NCBI GenBank assembly: GCA_020852215.1
Contig: JADZBF010000382.1
Span: 1 to 33,453 of the forward strand
DNA length: 33,453 bases
From: Lysobacter sp.
GTDB lineage: Bacteria > Pseudomonadota > Gammaproteobacteria > Xanthomonadales > Xanthomonadaceae
Direction of reading: 5' to 3'
The translations under genes and the position numbers were made by a program. Below the pieces are notes generated by a model. That model searched no databases. It saw only the letters and a program-made list of their open reading frames with translations, and was not told the origin of the DNA. This document shows positions 1-11,809 of this stretch, one piece after another. Each line of letters starts with the position of its first letter. The stretch's first letter is position 1.

Positions 1-90
1 GCGAAAGAGGATCAGTGCACCGCGATAGACGGTGCGTTTGCGGTGCGGGTGCGGGTGTGTTTGCGGTCCGGGTATGTCTGCGGTGCGCGT

Positions 91-672
91 TCAGTACCGT
101 GCGAGGTCGCCGCAACCCTCAAGCCGGCGGCCGTCGGCAAGCGTCAGCACGATGGTCTGCGGACGCGGCGTGCCTTGGTCGTCGATGCAGTCTTGGGGAC
201 GGATCTCGATGTCCAGTGTCTGCGTGGTGTCTGTGGGCGTTCGCAAATGGCCATTCAGCGCAAGCGTGCTGCTGGGCGGGATGTCTAGCGCACCGGAATA
301 CCGCGCCGTGCCGCTGTCGGTGCGCGCCGGTTTCGTCCAATGCAGAGCGACATGGTGTTGCCGCGTGTCGAGCGCCCGAATTTCGATTCGCCAACCATCG
401 CCTCGACCGATGAACGTCGCAATCGGACTGAGCTTGCCGACCATGTCCGGCGAAATTTTACCCGCGGGTTTGCCACTGGGCGCCTCGGTCGCGGGCGGCG
501 GCGCTTGTTTCGCGGCTGCGGCGGGCGGCGAGGCCGCGCCGCAGGCGGCGAGTGTCGCGGCGAACGTCGCGACGAGTGCGGTCGCGAACGGTGTCGGCAC
601 CTTGAATGCGAGCGGCGATGCGAAGCGCGATACCAACCGGGATGCGAAATCAGGGCGAGGGGCGATACGCAT
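91..672 (-). CDS. Putative secreted lipoprotein of unknown function; start trimmed to MRIAPRPDF
   Basis: ORF 91..771(-); internal ATG at 672; hydrophobic stretch ending in a lipobox-like LAAC (ATLAACGAASPP). Confidence 0.6.
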   Translation of the reverse strand: MRIAPRPDFASRLVSRFASPLAFKVPTPFATALVATFAATLAACGAASPPAAAAKQAPPPATEAPSGKPAGKISPDMVGKLSPIATFIGRGDGWRIEIRALDTRQHHVALHWTKPARTDSGTARYSGALDIPPSSTLALNGHLRTPTDTTQTLDIEIRPQDCIDDQGTPRPQTIVLTLADGRRLEGCGDLARY

Positions 673-760
673 GGCGATGCCTCCGAGGGTGTCGAAAACC
701 AAGAGCAGGATGTGTCTTCCGACCGCGTCGCACACGTTCGGTTCCGCGACCGATGCCGGC

Positions 761-1813
761 TCAGAACGCAACGATGTCCATCAACAGAATCGTGCGCTTG
801 CCGTCGCGCAGCACCTCCGCGGCCAAGCGTTTGAAGTCCGGCGATACGTCGAAATCTTCGAGGCCGGGAATCGGATCGAGCAGTTCGACGCGGCCTTCGC
901 GATCGAAACGCACGATCCGCGCATCCATGCCGTCGTCGCGGCGCACGCGATATGCGCCCCAGCACACCGTGGCCGAACAGCGGCGGTTGTCGACCTCACC
1001 AACCGTCGAATGGATGACATCCGCCGACATCGGGGTCTCCACGCGACTGTCCGCGATTTCCTGTAAGTGCCCGTCGCCGTCGACACGCTGCACCGTGACC
1101 GTCGTGCCTTGCCGCAGCGCGAACACGGCGTAGTCGCCGAACGCGAACCCGTCCATCATTTCCAGCTTGCCGCCAGCGGATTCGGGCAACGCGACGCGCG
1201 CGGCGCGGTCGCCGAGATCCAGCCACCACAGGTGATCGTCTTCGTTCGCGTAATGTTTCTGCATCAACGCGCCGTGCGCGCGAATGCGGACCATGTACTG
1301 CAGCGCGTTGTCGAACACCGGCTGCCGCCAATCGGAAACCAGCGCGCGCAGCGCGGGCTCGGGTTTCGGCGTCGACTCATCGTCGCCGATGCCAAACACT
1401 TCGGTGGACACCACGCCGCCGCGTTCGGCATTCAAGGTGTATCGGTTGTAGCCGTCGTCGCCGTTGGACAACTCCGCTTTCACGGTGCCGGGCGCCGGCC
1501 AGTCGATCGTCATCGGATACGCGCCGTATACCGCCATCTCGCGCGAGACCGACAACGGCAACAGCGTTTTCGTCTTCTTGTCGACAAGCCCGTAGCGGCG
1601 GATTTCGCCGAGTACGCCCTCGCCATCGGGCACCGACACGGCGTACGCTAGCGCGCGCGAATCCGGCGAGAAGCGCGGCAGGGAAACGTCGTGTTTCTTG
1701 TCGCGAATGTCGAGCTTGGTCGCGCGCCAGCGCGCGGGTTCTGCGGCGTGCGCGACGCCGATCGAGATCGCCAAGCCGACGAGGAGCCATCGGCCGATTG
1801 AACGCGTTGTCAT
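761..1813 (-). CDS. Secreted TolB/WD40-like beta-propeller protein of unknown function
   Basis: ORF 761..2956(-) reads through from an unrelated frame; internal ATG at 1813 gives MTTRSIGRWLLVGLAISIGVAHA signal peptide and 350 aa. Confidence 0.7.
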   Translation of the reverse strand: MTTRSIGRWLLVGLAISIGVAHAAEPARWRATKLDIRDKKHDVSLPRFSPDSRALAYAVSVPDGEGVLGEIRRYGLVDKKTKTLLPLSVSREMAVYGAYPMTIDWPAPGTVKAELSNGDDGYNRYTLNAERGGVVSTEVFGIGDDESTPKPEPALRALVSDWRQPVFDNALQYMVRIRAHGALMQKHYANEDDHLWWLDLGDRAARVALPESAGGKLEMMDGFAFGDYAVFALRQGTTVTVQRVDGDGHLQEIADSRVETPMSADVIHSTVGEVDNRRCSATVCWGAYRVRRDDGMDARIVRFDREGRVELLDPIPGLEDFDVSPDFKRLAAEVLRDGKRTILLMDIVAF

Positions 1814-1863
1814 TCGTATGTTCCCCACATGTTTTCTCCTGGGCGCGTCGCTGATCGCCTTAC

Positions 1864-2699
1864 TCAGCTCCGCAAACCCACGCCCTTCTTCAACAGCATC
1901 AACCCGATCCCGCCCAGCACCACCACGAAGCCGATCATCAGCGCGAACGCCAGCGGCACCGACACGTCGGAACGGCCGAGCAGGCCGTAGCGGAAGGCGT
2001 TGACCATGTAGAAGATCGGGTTGAAATGCGTGGCGGCTTCGGCCCAGGCCGGCAGCAGTTTCACCGAATAGAACACGCCGCCCAAGTACGTGAGCGGGGT
2101 GAGGATGAAGGTCGGGACGATGGCGATGTCGTCGAACTTCTTGGCGTACACCGCGTTGACGAAGCCGGCGAGCGAAAAGATGATCGCGCCCAGCAGCACG
2201 GTGGCCAAGGTCACGAACGGGTGCGGCATGCGGATGGTGGTGAAGAACATCGCGATGATCAGCACGATGGCGCCGACCATCAGACCGCGCAGTACCGCGC
2301 CGGCGACGTAGCCGGTCAGGATCACCCACGGCGGCAGCGGGCTGACCAGCAGCTCTTCGATATGCCGGCCGAATTTCGCGCCGAAGAAACTGGAGGAGAT
2401 ATTGCCGTAGCTGTTCTGGATGATGCTCATCATCACCAGCCCGGGCACGATGAAATCCATGTAGCGGATGCCGTCCATCGCGCGGATCTGCGAGCCGATC
2501 AAGCCGCCGAAGATCAGAAAATACAGGGTCATCGTGATCGCCGGCGGCACCAGGGTTTGGCCCCAGATGCGCAGGATTCGCGCCACTTCGCGGCGAACGA
2601 TGGTGTACAGCGCGGTGCGATAGCGCGCGGCGACCGGGCGGGCGTCGAGCGCGGCGTCGGTCGAAGCGGCGGCGTTCGTGGAAAGCGGCGATGGCGCGG

Positions 2700-2703
<4 letters not shown>
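1864..2703 (-). CDS. ABC-2 type transporter permease (YadH-like)
   Basis: 279 aa with several TM segments and typical ABC-2 permease sequence (IVPGLVMMSIIQNSYGNISSSFFGAKFGRHIEELLVSPLP); start overlaps stop of upstream ATPase gene. Confidence 0.9.
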
Positions 2704-3674
<971 letters not shown>

Positions 3675-3823
3675 GGCGCGGTGGGGGCGCGGTGCTCGGG
3701 CGGCGGAACCGGTAGTATAGGCGCTGCGTCGGTCGCCGGACCCGACGGCCTGCCGGGACAGACCGTCTCGGCGGATCGCTTCGGCGAACAGTCTCTTGCT
3801 ATTTCGCGCCCGCGCTTCGCGTC

Positions 3824-4648
3824 ATGCCGTCGTTCGCGTCGGTTCCATTCCACACGTTCGTTCTCTCGCACGCACCGGTCGATTTCGTGTCCGCACACTT
3901 TCCGCTCAAACTCGTCGGTCGCCGCATGCTGGCCCCGACCGTGGCTCACCTCAGCTTCCTGCGCGACGATGGCGCGCCGCTGGATTACATCCCGGGGCAG
4001 TTCCTGCAGGTGCATTTCCACTACGCCGACGGCACCGCGACCAAGCGCAGTTACTCGCTGGCGACGCAGCACGACCATGCGATGAGCCCCGGCGATTCGG
4101 TGGAGATCGCGGTCAGTTATGTGACGGGCGGCGCCGCCACCGCGTTGTTCGAGAATTTGCCGCTCGGCGGCACCGTGCAAGCCAGCGGCCCCTACGGCCG
4201 TTTCTGTCTGATGCCCGGCGATGCCAATCGCCGTTACCTGCTGATCGGCACCGGTACCGGCGTCACCCCGTACCGCGCGATGCTGCCGCAACTGGCCGCG
4301 GCGATCGACCAACGCGACATCGAAGTGGTGCTGCTGTTCGGCGCGCGCACGCCGGAAGAATTGCTGTACGGCGACGAATTCCGCGCCTTCGCCAATACCC
4401 ACCCGAATTTCCGCTTCGTCCCCTGCTTCTCGCGCGAACTGCCGGCCTCCGATTCGCCGCACGCGCATGCCGATGTGCGCAAAGGTTACGTGCAGGACCA
4501 ACTCGTCGAATTCGCCCCCACCGGCGACGGCGACATCGCCTACCTCTGCGGCAACCCCAACATGGTCGACGCCTGTTTCGAAGCCTTGAAACACTGCGGC
4601 CTGCATGTGCCGCAAATTCGACGCGAGAAGTACGTCAGCAGTAAATAA
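3824..4648 (+). CDS. FAD-binding FR-type NAD(P)H oxidoreductase (ferredoxin reductase-like)
   Basis: RSYSLAT FAD motif, GTGTGVTPYRAML NAD-binding motif, CGNPNMVD C-terminal motif. Confidence 0.85.
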   Translation: MPSFASVPFHTFVLSHAPVDFVSAHFPLKLVGRRMLAPTVAHLSFLRDDGAPLDYIPGQFLQVHFHYADGTATKRSYSLATQHDHAMSPGDSVEIAVSYVTGGAATALFENLPLGGTVQASGPYGRFCLMPGDANRRYLLIGTGTGVTPYRAMLPQLAAAIDQRDIEVVLLFGARTPEELLYGDEFRAFANTHPNFRFVPCFSRELPASDSPHAHADVRKGYVQDQLVEFAPTGDGDIAYLCGNPNMVDACFEALKHCGLHVPQIRREKYVSSK

Positions 4649-4677
4649 TCGCCGTCTGCGGTTCGACGCGCGCGTAT

Positions 4678-4733
4678 CGATGGGTGCGTTTCGATGGGCA
4701 TGCACCGATAGGCACGTACCGATGCGCGCCGAA
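4678..4733. repeat. Degenerate 14-bp tandem repeat, 4 copies (CGATGGGTGCGTTT / CGATGGGCATGCAC / CGATAGGCACGTAC / CGATGCGCGCCGAA)
   Basis: Direct inspection; each copy begins with CGAT at exactly 14-bp spacing. Confidence 0.6.
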
Positions 4734-4748
4734 GCGATGTGCTTGGAC

Positions 4749-4991
4749 TTATCGCGTCATGCGGCAGGCCGCATTCGGGTAGCGCTTTTTCGTTTCCGTT
4801 TCCGATAACACCGCTTCGACAGTCATCGCCGAAGTGTCGAGCACGACGCCGTAGCAAAACGGGCGCAACGGTCCGGTCGCTCCGTTCACCGCTTGCAGCG
4901 CGATCGAAAGCGTCAAACGATCGTTCCGCCATCCCGCCACCGACGCCGTATAGAAAGCGATCGCGTTCGACGGTCCGAGGCGCGCGCGCAC
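4749..4991 (-). CDS. Small hypothetical protein
   Basis: 80 aa ORF directly downstream of the 5005..5463(-) gene with a short gap; plausible composition but no recognised family. Confidence 0.45.
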   Translation of the reverse strand: MRARLGPSNAIAFYTASVAGWRNDRLTLSIALQAVNGATGPLRPFCYGVVLDTSAMTVEAVLSETETKKRYPNAACRMTR

Positions 4992-5004
4992 CGCAAAGGC
5001 ATCC

Positions 5005-5463
5005 TCATTCGCGCCCCTTTTTCCGTAGTTCGGCGATGCGTTCCAACGTCGACCGCTCGACCTTCGACAACGCGTCGGAATGGCCGCAATTGTCGACGAA
5101 AAACCATTGTCCGTCCTTCGTCAGGAACAACAGATACCGCTCTCCGCGCGTCATCGGAAATCGCGAGCTCGTGTTTTCCGAGCGAACGACGATGCGGCCG
5201 CGCACGTCGCCTTTGAAGACCCGCTCCAGCCTCAGGTCGTACGACACCGCGATATAGCCCTCGGGGTCGTTCGCGTCGCGCAGGTAACGCTGGCCGGTGG
5301 CGACACCGATCGCGACGGCATCGCTCTGGGCGAATTCGGCGTCGAGCGAGGGCCGTCGACCATCCGTGCACAGCGCTTGCGCTTGAAAGGACACGGCAAG
5401 ACCGACCCAAAGAAATGGCCGTAGCGAACCCTGCGGGCGCTTCGCGTTGCGTTTCGAAAACAT
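5005..5463 (-). CDS. Hypothetical secreted protein
   Basis: 152 aa with N-terminal signal-like segment (FLWVGLAVSFQAQAL), two Cys, and a globular body (YDLRLERVFKGDVRGRIVVRSEN). Confidence 0.65.
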   Translation of the reverse strand: MFSKRNAKRPQGSLRPFLWVGLAVSFQAQALCTDGRRPSLDAEFAQSDAVAIGVATGQRYLRDANDPEGYIAVSYDLRLERVFKGDVRGRIVVRSENTSSRFPMTRGERYLLFLTKDGQWFFVDNCGHSDALSKVERSTLERIAELRKKGRE

Positions 5464-5703
5464 GCCGATCTTTCGATGGTCGATGGCGTGGACGTTCTTT
5501 AGAACAGCGGCCGATCGTGCGCACTATACCTGCCGCCATGACCTCTGGCCGATCTCGCATCGCGCCGGAGCGCCTAGGATGCGGAACATTCGAAGCCCGG
5601 GGCCGCACATCATCCGCATCGCGATCGCAGTCGAGGCGTTTCCGCCATCGTCGGCCGATGAGGCGCGTTTTCGCGTGCGCGTTTTCGCCGGAGGGCCACG
5701 CGC

Positions 5704-6879
5704 ATGAACGCGCAGGACGACGACGCGGCCGATGCGCCGAAAAGCCCGAAGAAGAAAAAACCCGGATGGCTCGTCATTGTCGCCTTCGCCGTGGGCGGCG
5801 GCTTCATCGGTTGGCTGGGCGCCAAATTCGGCGCTCAAAAAGAAACGATTCGCGCGCTGTTCGGTCCTTTGGATGCGTTAAGCGCGTTCGATCTGCTGGC
5901 GCTGCCGCTCTCGCTGTTTCTGGTCGTGCTGTGGCACGAGTTGGGCCATTTGGCCGGCGGCATGCTGCGCGGGATGCGTTTCCTGCTGTTGATCGTCGGG
6001 CCGCTGCGCTTGCGGCGCACGGTCTCGGGTTTGAAGCTCGACTGGTTTCTGCGCGGCGACACCTTCGGCGGCTTGGCGGCGGCGATGCCGGCGAAAGATC
6101 GCATCGGCGCGCGCGAATTTCTGCCATTGGTGATCGGCGGGCCGTTGGCGAGTTTGCTGCTGGCGGTCGCCGGTTTCGCGACGGCGCACGCGCTCGATGG
6201 TCGTTGGGCGGCGCATGCGGGGATCCTCGGCGCGTTGTCGTTCATGATTTTTCTCGCGACCGCGATACCGATGCGGGCGGGCGGTTTTCTCAGCGACGGC
6301 ATGCAGTTCCTCGAACTGCTGCGCGGCGGGCCGGCGGTGGAACAACGCACGCTGTTGGTCGCCGCCTACGCCGAAAGCCTCGCCGGTACGCGCCCGCGGG
6401 ATCGCGACGCCAGTTTGCTGGAGCGCGGCTTGGCGCTGGCGGGGCACGAGCCCATGCGCGATGTGGCGCTGCAGTGGATGGCGTATCAGGCCGCGCTGGA
6501 CCGGCGCGAACTGGACCGCGCCGGGCATTGGATCGACCGCGTCGCCGACGGTTACGCCGCATACCCGGCCGGGTTCCGCGAAGCGTTGGCCTGCGATGTG
6601 GCGTATTTCGCGGCGCGTTATCGCGCCGACCTGCCGACCGCCTTGGAATGGTCCGAACGGGCGAAGGGCGGCATGGTCGAAACCGTGGCCCGCGCCATGA
6701 CCGAAGCGGCGATCGCGTTGGCCCGCGACGACGCGGCGGCGGCGACGGCGGCGGTCGAACGCGGCGACGCGGCATTGCGCGAGGTCGCCGATGCCGGCAC
6801 GATTCCGCTGCTGCAAGACGAGCTGCGCGCGTTGCGCGCCGAGGCGCAGGCGCGTGCGGCGGCGATGGCAGGCCTCTGA
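5704..6879 (+). CDS. M50-type (site-2-like) membrane metallopeptidase
   Basis: TM segments and HELGH zinc motif (VLWHELGHLAGGMLRG). Confidence 0.82.
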   Translation: MNAQDDDAADAPKSPKKKKPGWLVIVAFAVGGGFIGWLGAKFGAQKETIRALFGPLDALSAFDLLALPLSLFLVVLWHELGHLAGGMLRGMRFLLLIVGPLRLRRTVSGLKLDWFLRGDTFGGLAAAMPAKDRIGAREFLPLVIGGPLASLLLAVAGFATAHALDGRWAAHAGILGALSFMIFLATAIPMRAGGFLSDGMQFLELLRGGPAVEQRTLLVAAYAESLAGTRPRDRDASLLERGLALAGHEPMRDVALQWMAYQAALDRRELDRAGHWIDRVADGYAAYPAGFREALACDVAYFAARYRADLPTALEWSERAKGGMVETVARAMTEAAIALARDDAAAATAAVERGDAALREVADAGTIPLLQDELRALRAEAQARAAAMAGL

Positions 6880-6997
6880 TCGCGCCGCGACAGTCACATT
6901 CGTCGCGACGGCACGTCCAAGTTCCGAGCGAACGCGGCCAACCGGCGCGATCGCGTCAATCCACGCTCCGCTCCATGTCCCGCCATCGAGGATCTCC

Positions 6998-8548
6998 ATG
7001 ACCACCGCCCGACTTTCGTCCGGACGACGCGTTACGTTCCGATCCCGCCTCGTCGCGGCCTCGCTCCTCGCCGCCTGCGCGCTGGCGCTGGCCGGCTGCG
7101 ATAGCGCGCAGCAGGACACCGGGCCGCGCGCCGACGCGAACGGCGATCTGCGCTACGGCGCCATCACCTTCAAACCCTGCGCATTGAGCCAACGGCGCAT
7201 CGCCGCGGTGGAAGCGCAATGCGCCACGTTCTCGGTGCCGGAAAACCACGACGCCCCGAACGGTCGCAAGATCGAATTGGCGTTGGCGTTGATCCCCGCG
7301 ACCGGACAAGCCACGCCGGATCCGATCGTGTTTTTGGCCGGCGGCCCGGGGCAATCCATTCTCGAGGCGTATCCGCATTTGCATGCGGGCTTGCGCGACG
7401 CGCGACGCAATCGCAACGTCTTGTTGATCGATGCCCGCGGCACCGGGAAATCCCATCCGCTGCGCTGCACGGAGATGGATCGTCTGCAGGACGCGCCGGC
7501 GTTGTGGCGCGATCGCGAAGCGATCCGCGGTATCGCCGCGAGCTGCCGCGACCGTTTGAGCAAGACCTCGGATCTGCGGTTCTACGGCACCGGCGACCAT
7601 ATCCGCGACCTGGACGCAGTACGCGCGGCGCTGGGCGTGGAGCGTTTCAATCTGGTCGGCATTTCCTACGGTACGCGCGTGGCGCAACAATTCGCCGCGC
7701 GCTATCCAACACGCACGCGCACGGTCACGCTGGATTCGATCGCGCCCAACACGCTGGTGCTGGGTCAAGAACACGCGCGCAATCTCGACGAGGCCTTGAA
7801 ACGGCAGTTCGCGCGATGCACGGCGGACACGGCCTGCAAGCGCAATCTCGGCGACCCGGCGGCCACGCTGGCCACGGTGCGCGAACGCCTGCAGGCCGGC
7901 GGTTTGGCGCCGGTGCGCTATCGCGATTCGAAGACCGGCGATTGGCGCGAGGAAACGCCGAGCTTCGGACATCTGAGCGGGTTGTTGCGTCTGTACGCGT
8001 ACCAACCGGCTTCCGCCTCGATGTTGCCGCTGCTGTTGCGCGATGCCGAGCAAGGTCGCTACGAACCGCTGTTGGCGCAGGCCAACGCGATCGGCGGCGA
8101 CATGAACGAAGCGATCATGATGGGCATGCATCTGTCGGTGAGCTGCACGGAAGACACCGAGATCCACGTCGATCCCAAAGACGCCGACACGGTGATGGGC
8201 ACCGATTTGGTGGATTTCCTCAAGACCATGTGCGAGGTCTGGCCGAAAGGGGAACGCGACGCGAATTTCCGCAAGCCTCTCTCCGGCGATGTGCCGGTGC
8301 TGGCGATCAGCGGCGAATTCGATCCGGTCACACCGCCGCGTTACGGCGACGAGGTGGTGAAGACGCTGCCCAAGGGCCGGCATCTGGTGCTGCCCGGACA
8401 GGGCCATAGCGTGCTCACCGTCGGCTGCATGCCGAAGTTGTTCGCGCGCTTCATGGAAACCGCGGACACGAAGAGTGTCGACGACGCCTGTCTGAAACGC
8501 CTGAAACCCACTCCGCCGTTCGCCGGCAATTACGGGTGGGAGCCATGA
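6998..8548 (+). CDS. Alpha/beta hydrolase, tripeptidyl aminopeptidase-like (S33), secreted lipoprotein
   Basis: Start trimmed to ATG 6998; LAGCDS lipobox; FLAGGPGQS, DARGTGKS, GISYGTRVAQ nucleophile elbow; C-terminal GQGHSVL. Confidence 0.87.
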   Translation: MTTARLSSGRRVTFRSRLVAASLLAACALALAGCDSAQQDTGPRADANGDLRYGAITFKPCALSQRRIAAVEAQCATFSVPENHDAPNGRKIELALALIPATGQATPDPIVFLAGGPGQSILEAYPHLHAGLRDARRNRNVLLIDARGTGKSHPLRCTEMDRLQDAPALWRDREAIRGIAASCRDRLSKTSDLRFYGTGDHIRDLDAVRAALGVERFNLVGISYGTRVAQQFAARYPTRTRTVTLDSIAPNTLVLGQEHARNLDEALKRQFARCTADTACKRNLGDPAATLATVRERLQAGGLAPVRYRDSKTGDWREETPSFGHLSGLLRLYAYQPASASMLPLLLRDAEQGRYEPLLAQANAIGGDMNEAIMMGMHLSVSCTEDTEIHVDPKDADTVMGTDLVDFLKTMCEVWPKGERDANFRKPLSGDVPVLAISGEFDPVTPPRYGDEVVKTLPKGRHLVLPGQGHSVLTVGCMPKLFARFMETADTKSVDDACLKRLKPTPPFAGNYGWEP

Positions 8549-8615
8549 GCCTCGCCGCTTCGCCCCGCGCGCAGCGTGCGCGCGTCGCCACTCCTTTCCG
8601 CATTCGAGGCGCGTC

Positions 8616-9358
<743 letters not shown>

Positions 9359-9362
<4 letters not shown>

Positions 9363-10531
9363 ACACCGTGTTGACCGTCGCCCGAAAAGAATTGCTCGAT
9401 CTGTTCCGCGATCGCCGCACGGTGATGCTCGGCTTGTTGATGATGCCGCTGCTGGTACCGGCGATGCTGCTGGGCATGACCTCGCTGGTCGAGAAAAAAC
9501 AACGCACGCAGTTGGAATCGACCTTGTCGCTGCCGGTCATCGGCGCCGAACGCGCGCCGAATCTGATGGCGTTCCTGAAAAGCCAGAACATCGAACCGAA
9601 AGCGCCGCCGCGCGACGCCATCGACGCGGTGCGCGACCAAACCTTCGATGCGGTGCTGCGCATTCCCGAAGCGTTTCCGACGCAGTGGCGCGGCAGCGAA
9701 CCGGCGGTGGTGGAGATCATCTACGACAGCTCGCGCCAGGATTCGCAGATTCCGGTCGAGCGCATCCGCGCCACGTTGAACGCTTACGCTGGGCAGTTGG
9801 GCGCGTTGCGCGTGCTGCAGCGCGGCGTGGACCCGAATATCGCCGCGCCGGTGACCGTGGCGCAGCGCGACGCGGCCACGCCCGAGTCCAAGCGCGGCAT
9901 GGTGCTGGGGTTGATGCTGCCGTATCTGTTGATCATCAGCAGTTTCCTGGGCGGCGCGTATCTGGTGATCGATGTCACCGCCGGCGAGCGCGAACGGCAA
10001 TCGCTGGAGCCGCTGCTGGCCACGCCCGCCGCGCGGGCTTCGATCATGAGCGGCAAGATTCTTGCCGCCTGCGCCTTCGCGATGTTGAGCCTGGTACTGA
10101 TTCTCGCGGCGTTCAAACTCAGTCTGATGTTCGCGCCCGGCGGTATGCGCTCGTTGACGATCTCGACCGCGGTGATCGGACAACTGCTGCTGGTGCTGCT
10201 GCCGATGGTGCTGATCGGCACCACGCTGCTGACGTTGATCTCGGCGAGCGTAAAATCGGTGAAGGAAGCGCAAAGCTACATGTCGTTGTTGATGCTGCTG
10301 CCGATGCTGCCGACCGTGATGCTGATGGTGAATCCGATCAAGCAGCAGATCTGGCAATTCGCGGTGCCGTTCCTCGCGCAGAATCAGATGATCCTCAAGC
10401 TGCTGCGAAGCGAACCGATCGGCGCGGACATCTGGGGCGTGTATCTGGGCTGCGGCTTGGGTCTGGGCCTGGTGTTGTGGGCGCTGGCCGCGCGCTTGTA
10501 TCACCGGGAGAAATTGGCGATTTCGGCGTAA
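9359..10531 (+). CDS. natB: ABC transporter permease (NatB-like)
   Basis: 390 aa with TM helices; ATGA overlap with natA-like gene; CPBP/ABC-2 style sequence. Confidence 0.87.
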
Positions 10532-10555
10532 GCGATTCGCGCACCGCTCGCGAAT

Positions 10556-10587
10556 ACGAAAAACCCGGCTTCGGCCGGGTTTTTCGT
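10556..10587. terminator. Bidirectional intrinsic terminator between convergent genes
   Basis: Perfect 14-bp stem with TTCG loop: ACGAAAAACCCGGC-TTCG-GCCGGGTTTTTCGT, with A/T tracts on both sides. Confidence 0.92.
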
Positions 10588-10609
10588 GACGGTCGTTTTC
10601 GGCGGGGCT

Positions 10610-11686
10610 TCAGTTGCCCGGCTTGAAACCGATGGTGCGGCGGCTGGTGACCGGCGCGGCGATCGGCTGGAAGCGCCAGCGTTTCACCGCGGCCAGCGCT
10701 TCGCGATCGAACACGCGCGGCGGATTGCCGCGCACCACGCGCGCGCTGGTGACACTGCCGTCGGTGCCGACGGTGAATTCGACCAACACTTCGCCCGATT
10801 GACCGGCGCGCAAGGCATCGGTCGGATACTTGGGCTGCGGCGCGCTGATCGCGCGGAGGTCGTTCGCCGTCGGCCGCGCGGTCGCGGCGCGGTCGGCTTC
10901 GGCTTGGCGCGCAGCTTCGGCTTGACGTTGCGCTTCGGCCTGGCGCGCAGCTTCGGCTTGGCGCTGCGCTTCGGCTTGGCGCGCGGCTTCGGCCTGACGC
11001 GCAACGTCGGCCTGTTGCTGTTGTTGTTGCTGCTGTTGCTGCTGGGCGAGCTGTTGCGCGGCGCGGCGCTGATCGTCTTCCTGCTGTTTCTTGCGATCCT
11101 CTTCCTGCTTGGCCAAGCGCAGCTTCTCGGCTTCGGCGTCTTCGGTTTGCTGTTGTTGGCGCAGGGCGAGCGTGGATTGCCCGTCGGAAATCATCTGCTT
11201 GAGTCGCGGCAGCGCCGGCGCGGCTTTGTCGGCTTTTTCGATCAGCGCGTACAGCCGCTGCGCTTCGGCGAAGTCGTCGCGACCGATGCTTTGTTCGGTG
11301 GCGATCAACGCGTACGGCATCAGATCGGTCAAGGCGCTGGCGATGGCCGCATCGTTGGGCTGCTTATCGCGCAGTGCGAGGTAGTACTCCATCGCGTTGT
11401 TGCCGGCGGGCGCGTACATGCGCTGCTCGGCTTGCGCGCTGCGGGCGGCGGTGCGCAGTTGCTCGACGCTCATCGCCGCGACTTGCGCGGAGATCACCGG
11501 CGAGGCGGCTTGCGCGGTCTGCGCAGTGGTCGGGGTCTGTTGCGCGGCCGGATCGGCGGGCGCTGCGGTGTCGGTCTTATCGCCGCAGGCCGTCATGGCG
11601 AACAAGAGCGCGGCGGCGAGGGTCGCATGGCGCCATCCGGCGCGAAGCGGGAGGGCGGGCGTTTCGGCGGACTGTTCGACGGACAT
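10610..11686 (-). CDS. TonB C-terminal-domain lipoprotein with Q/A/R-rich coiled-coil linker
   Basis: Start trimmed to MSVEQSAET; LLFAMTACGDKTD lipobox; C-terminal PKYPTDALRAGQSGEVLVEFTVGTDGSVTSARVV TonB signature. Confidence 0.82.
   Translation of the reverse strand: MSVEQSAETPALPLRAGWRHATLAAALLFAMTACGDKTDTAAPADPAAQQTPTTAQTAQAASPVISAQVAAMSVEQLRTAARSAQAEQRMYAPAGNNAMEYYLALRDKQPNDAAIASALTDLMPYALIATEQSIGRDDFAEAQRLYALIEKADKAAPALPRLKQMISDGQSTLALRQQQQTEDAEAEKLRLAKQEEDRKKQQEDDQRRAAQQLAQQQQQQQQQQQADVARQAEAARQAEAQRQAEAARQAEAQRQAEAARQAEADRAATARPTANDLRAISAPQPKYPTDALRAGQSGEVLVEFTVGTDGSVTSARVVRGNPPRVFDREALAAVKRWRFQPIAAPVTSRRTIGFKPGN
10896..11061. repeat. Low-complexity coding repeat (AEAxRQ)n and poly-Gln in the TonB-like protein
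   Basis: Repeated AEAARQAEAQRQ units followed by a Q-run in the minus-strand translation. Confidence 0.75.
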
Positions 11687-11809
11687 CTCGGGTACCTGCG
11701 ATGGCGAGGGTGGCGGCGGGACGGCACATCCTTGGCGCAAGCATAGCTCTTGCGACGGCCTTCGTTACGCCGGACGTCGCACGGGGCGCGGGCAGCGCCG
11801 CGCAGGGCG

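Noticed and set aside
10586-11746. Poly-leucine membrane-like plus-strand ORF (LLLLLLLLLLL, GFGLARSFGL repeats)
   Set aside because: Artifact of reading the poly-Gln/AEAxRQ repeat of the TonB-like gene on the opposite strand
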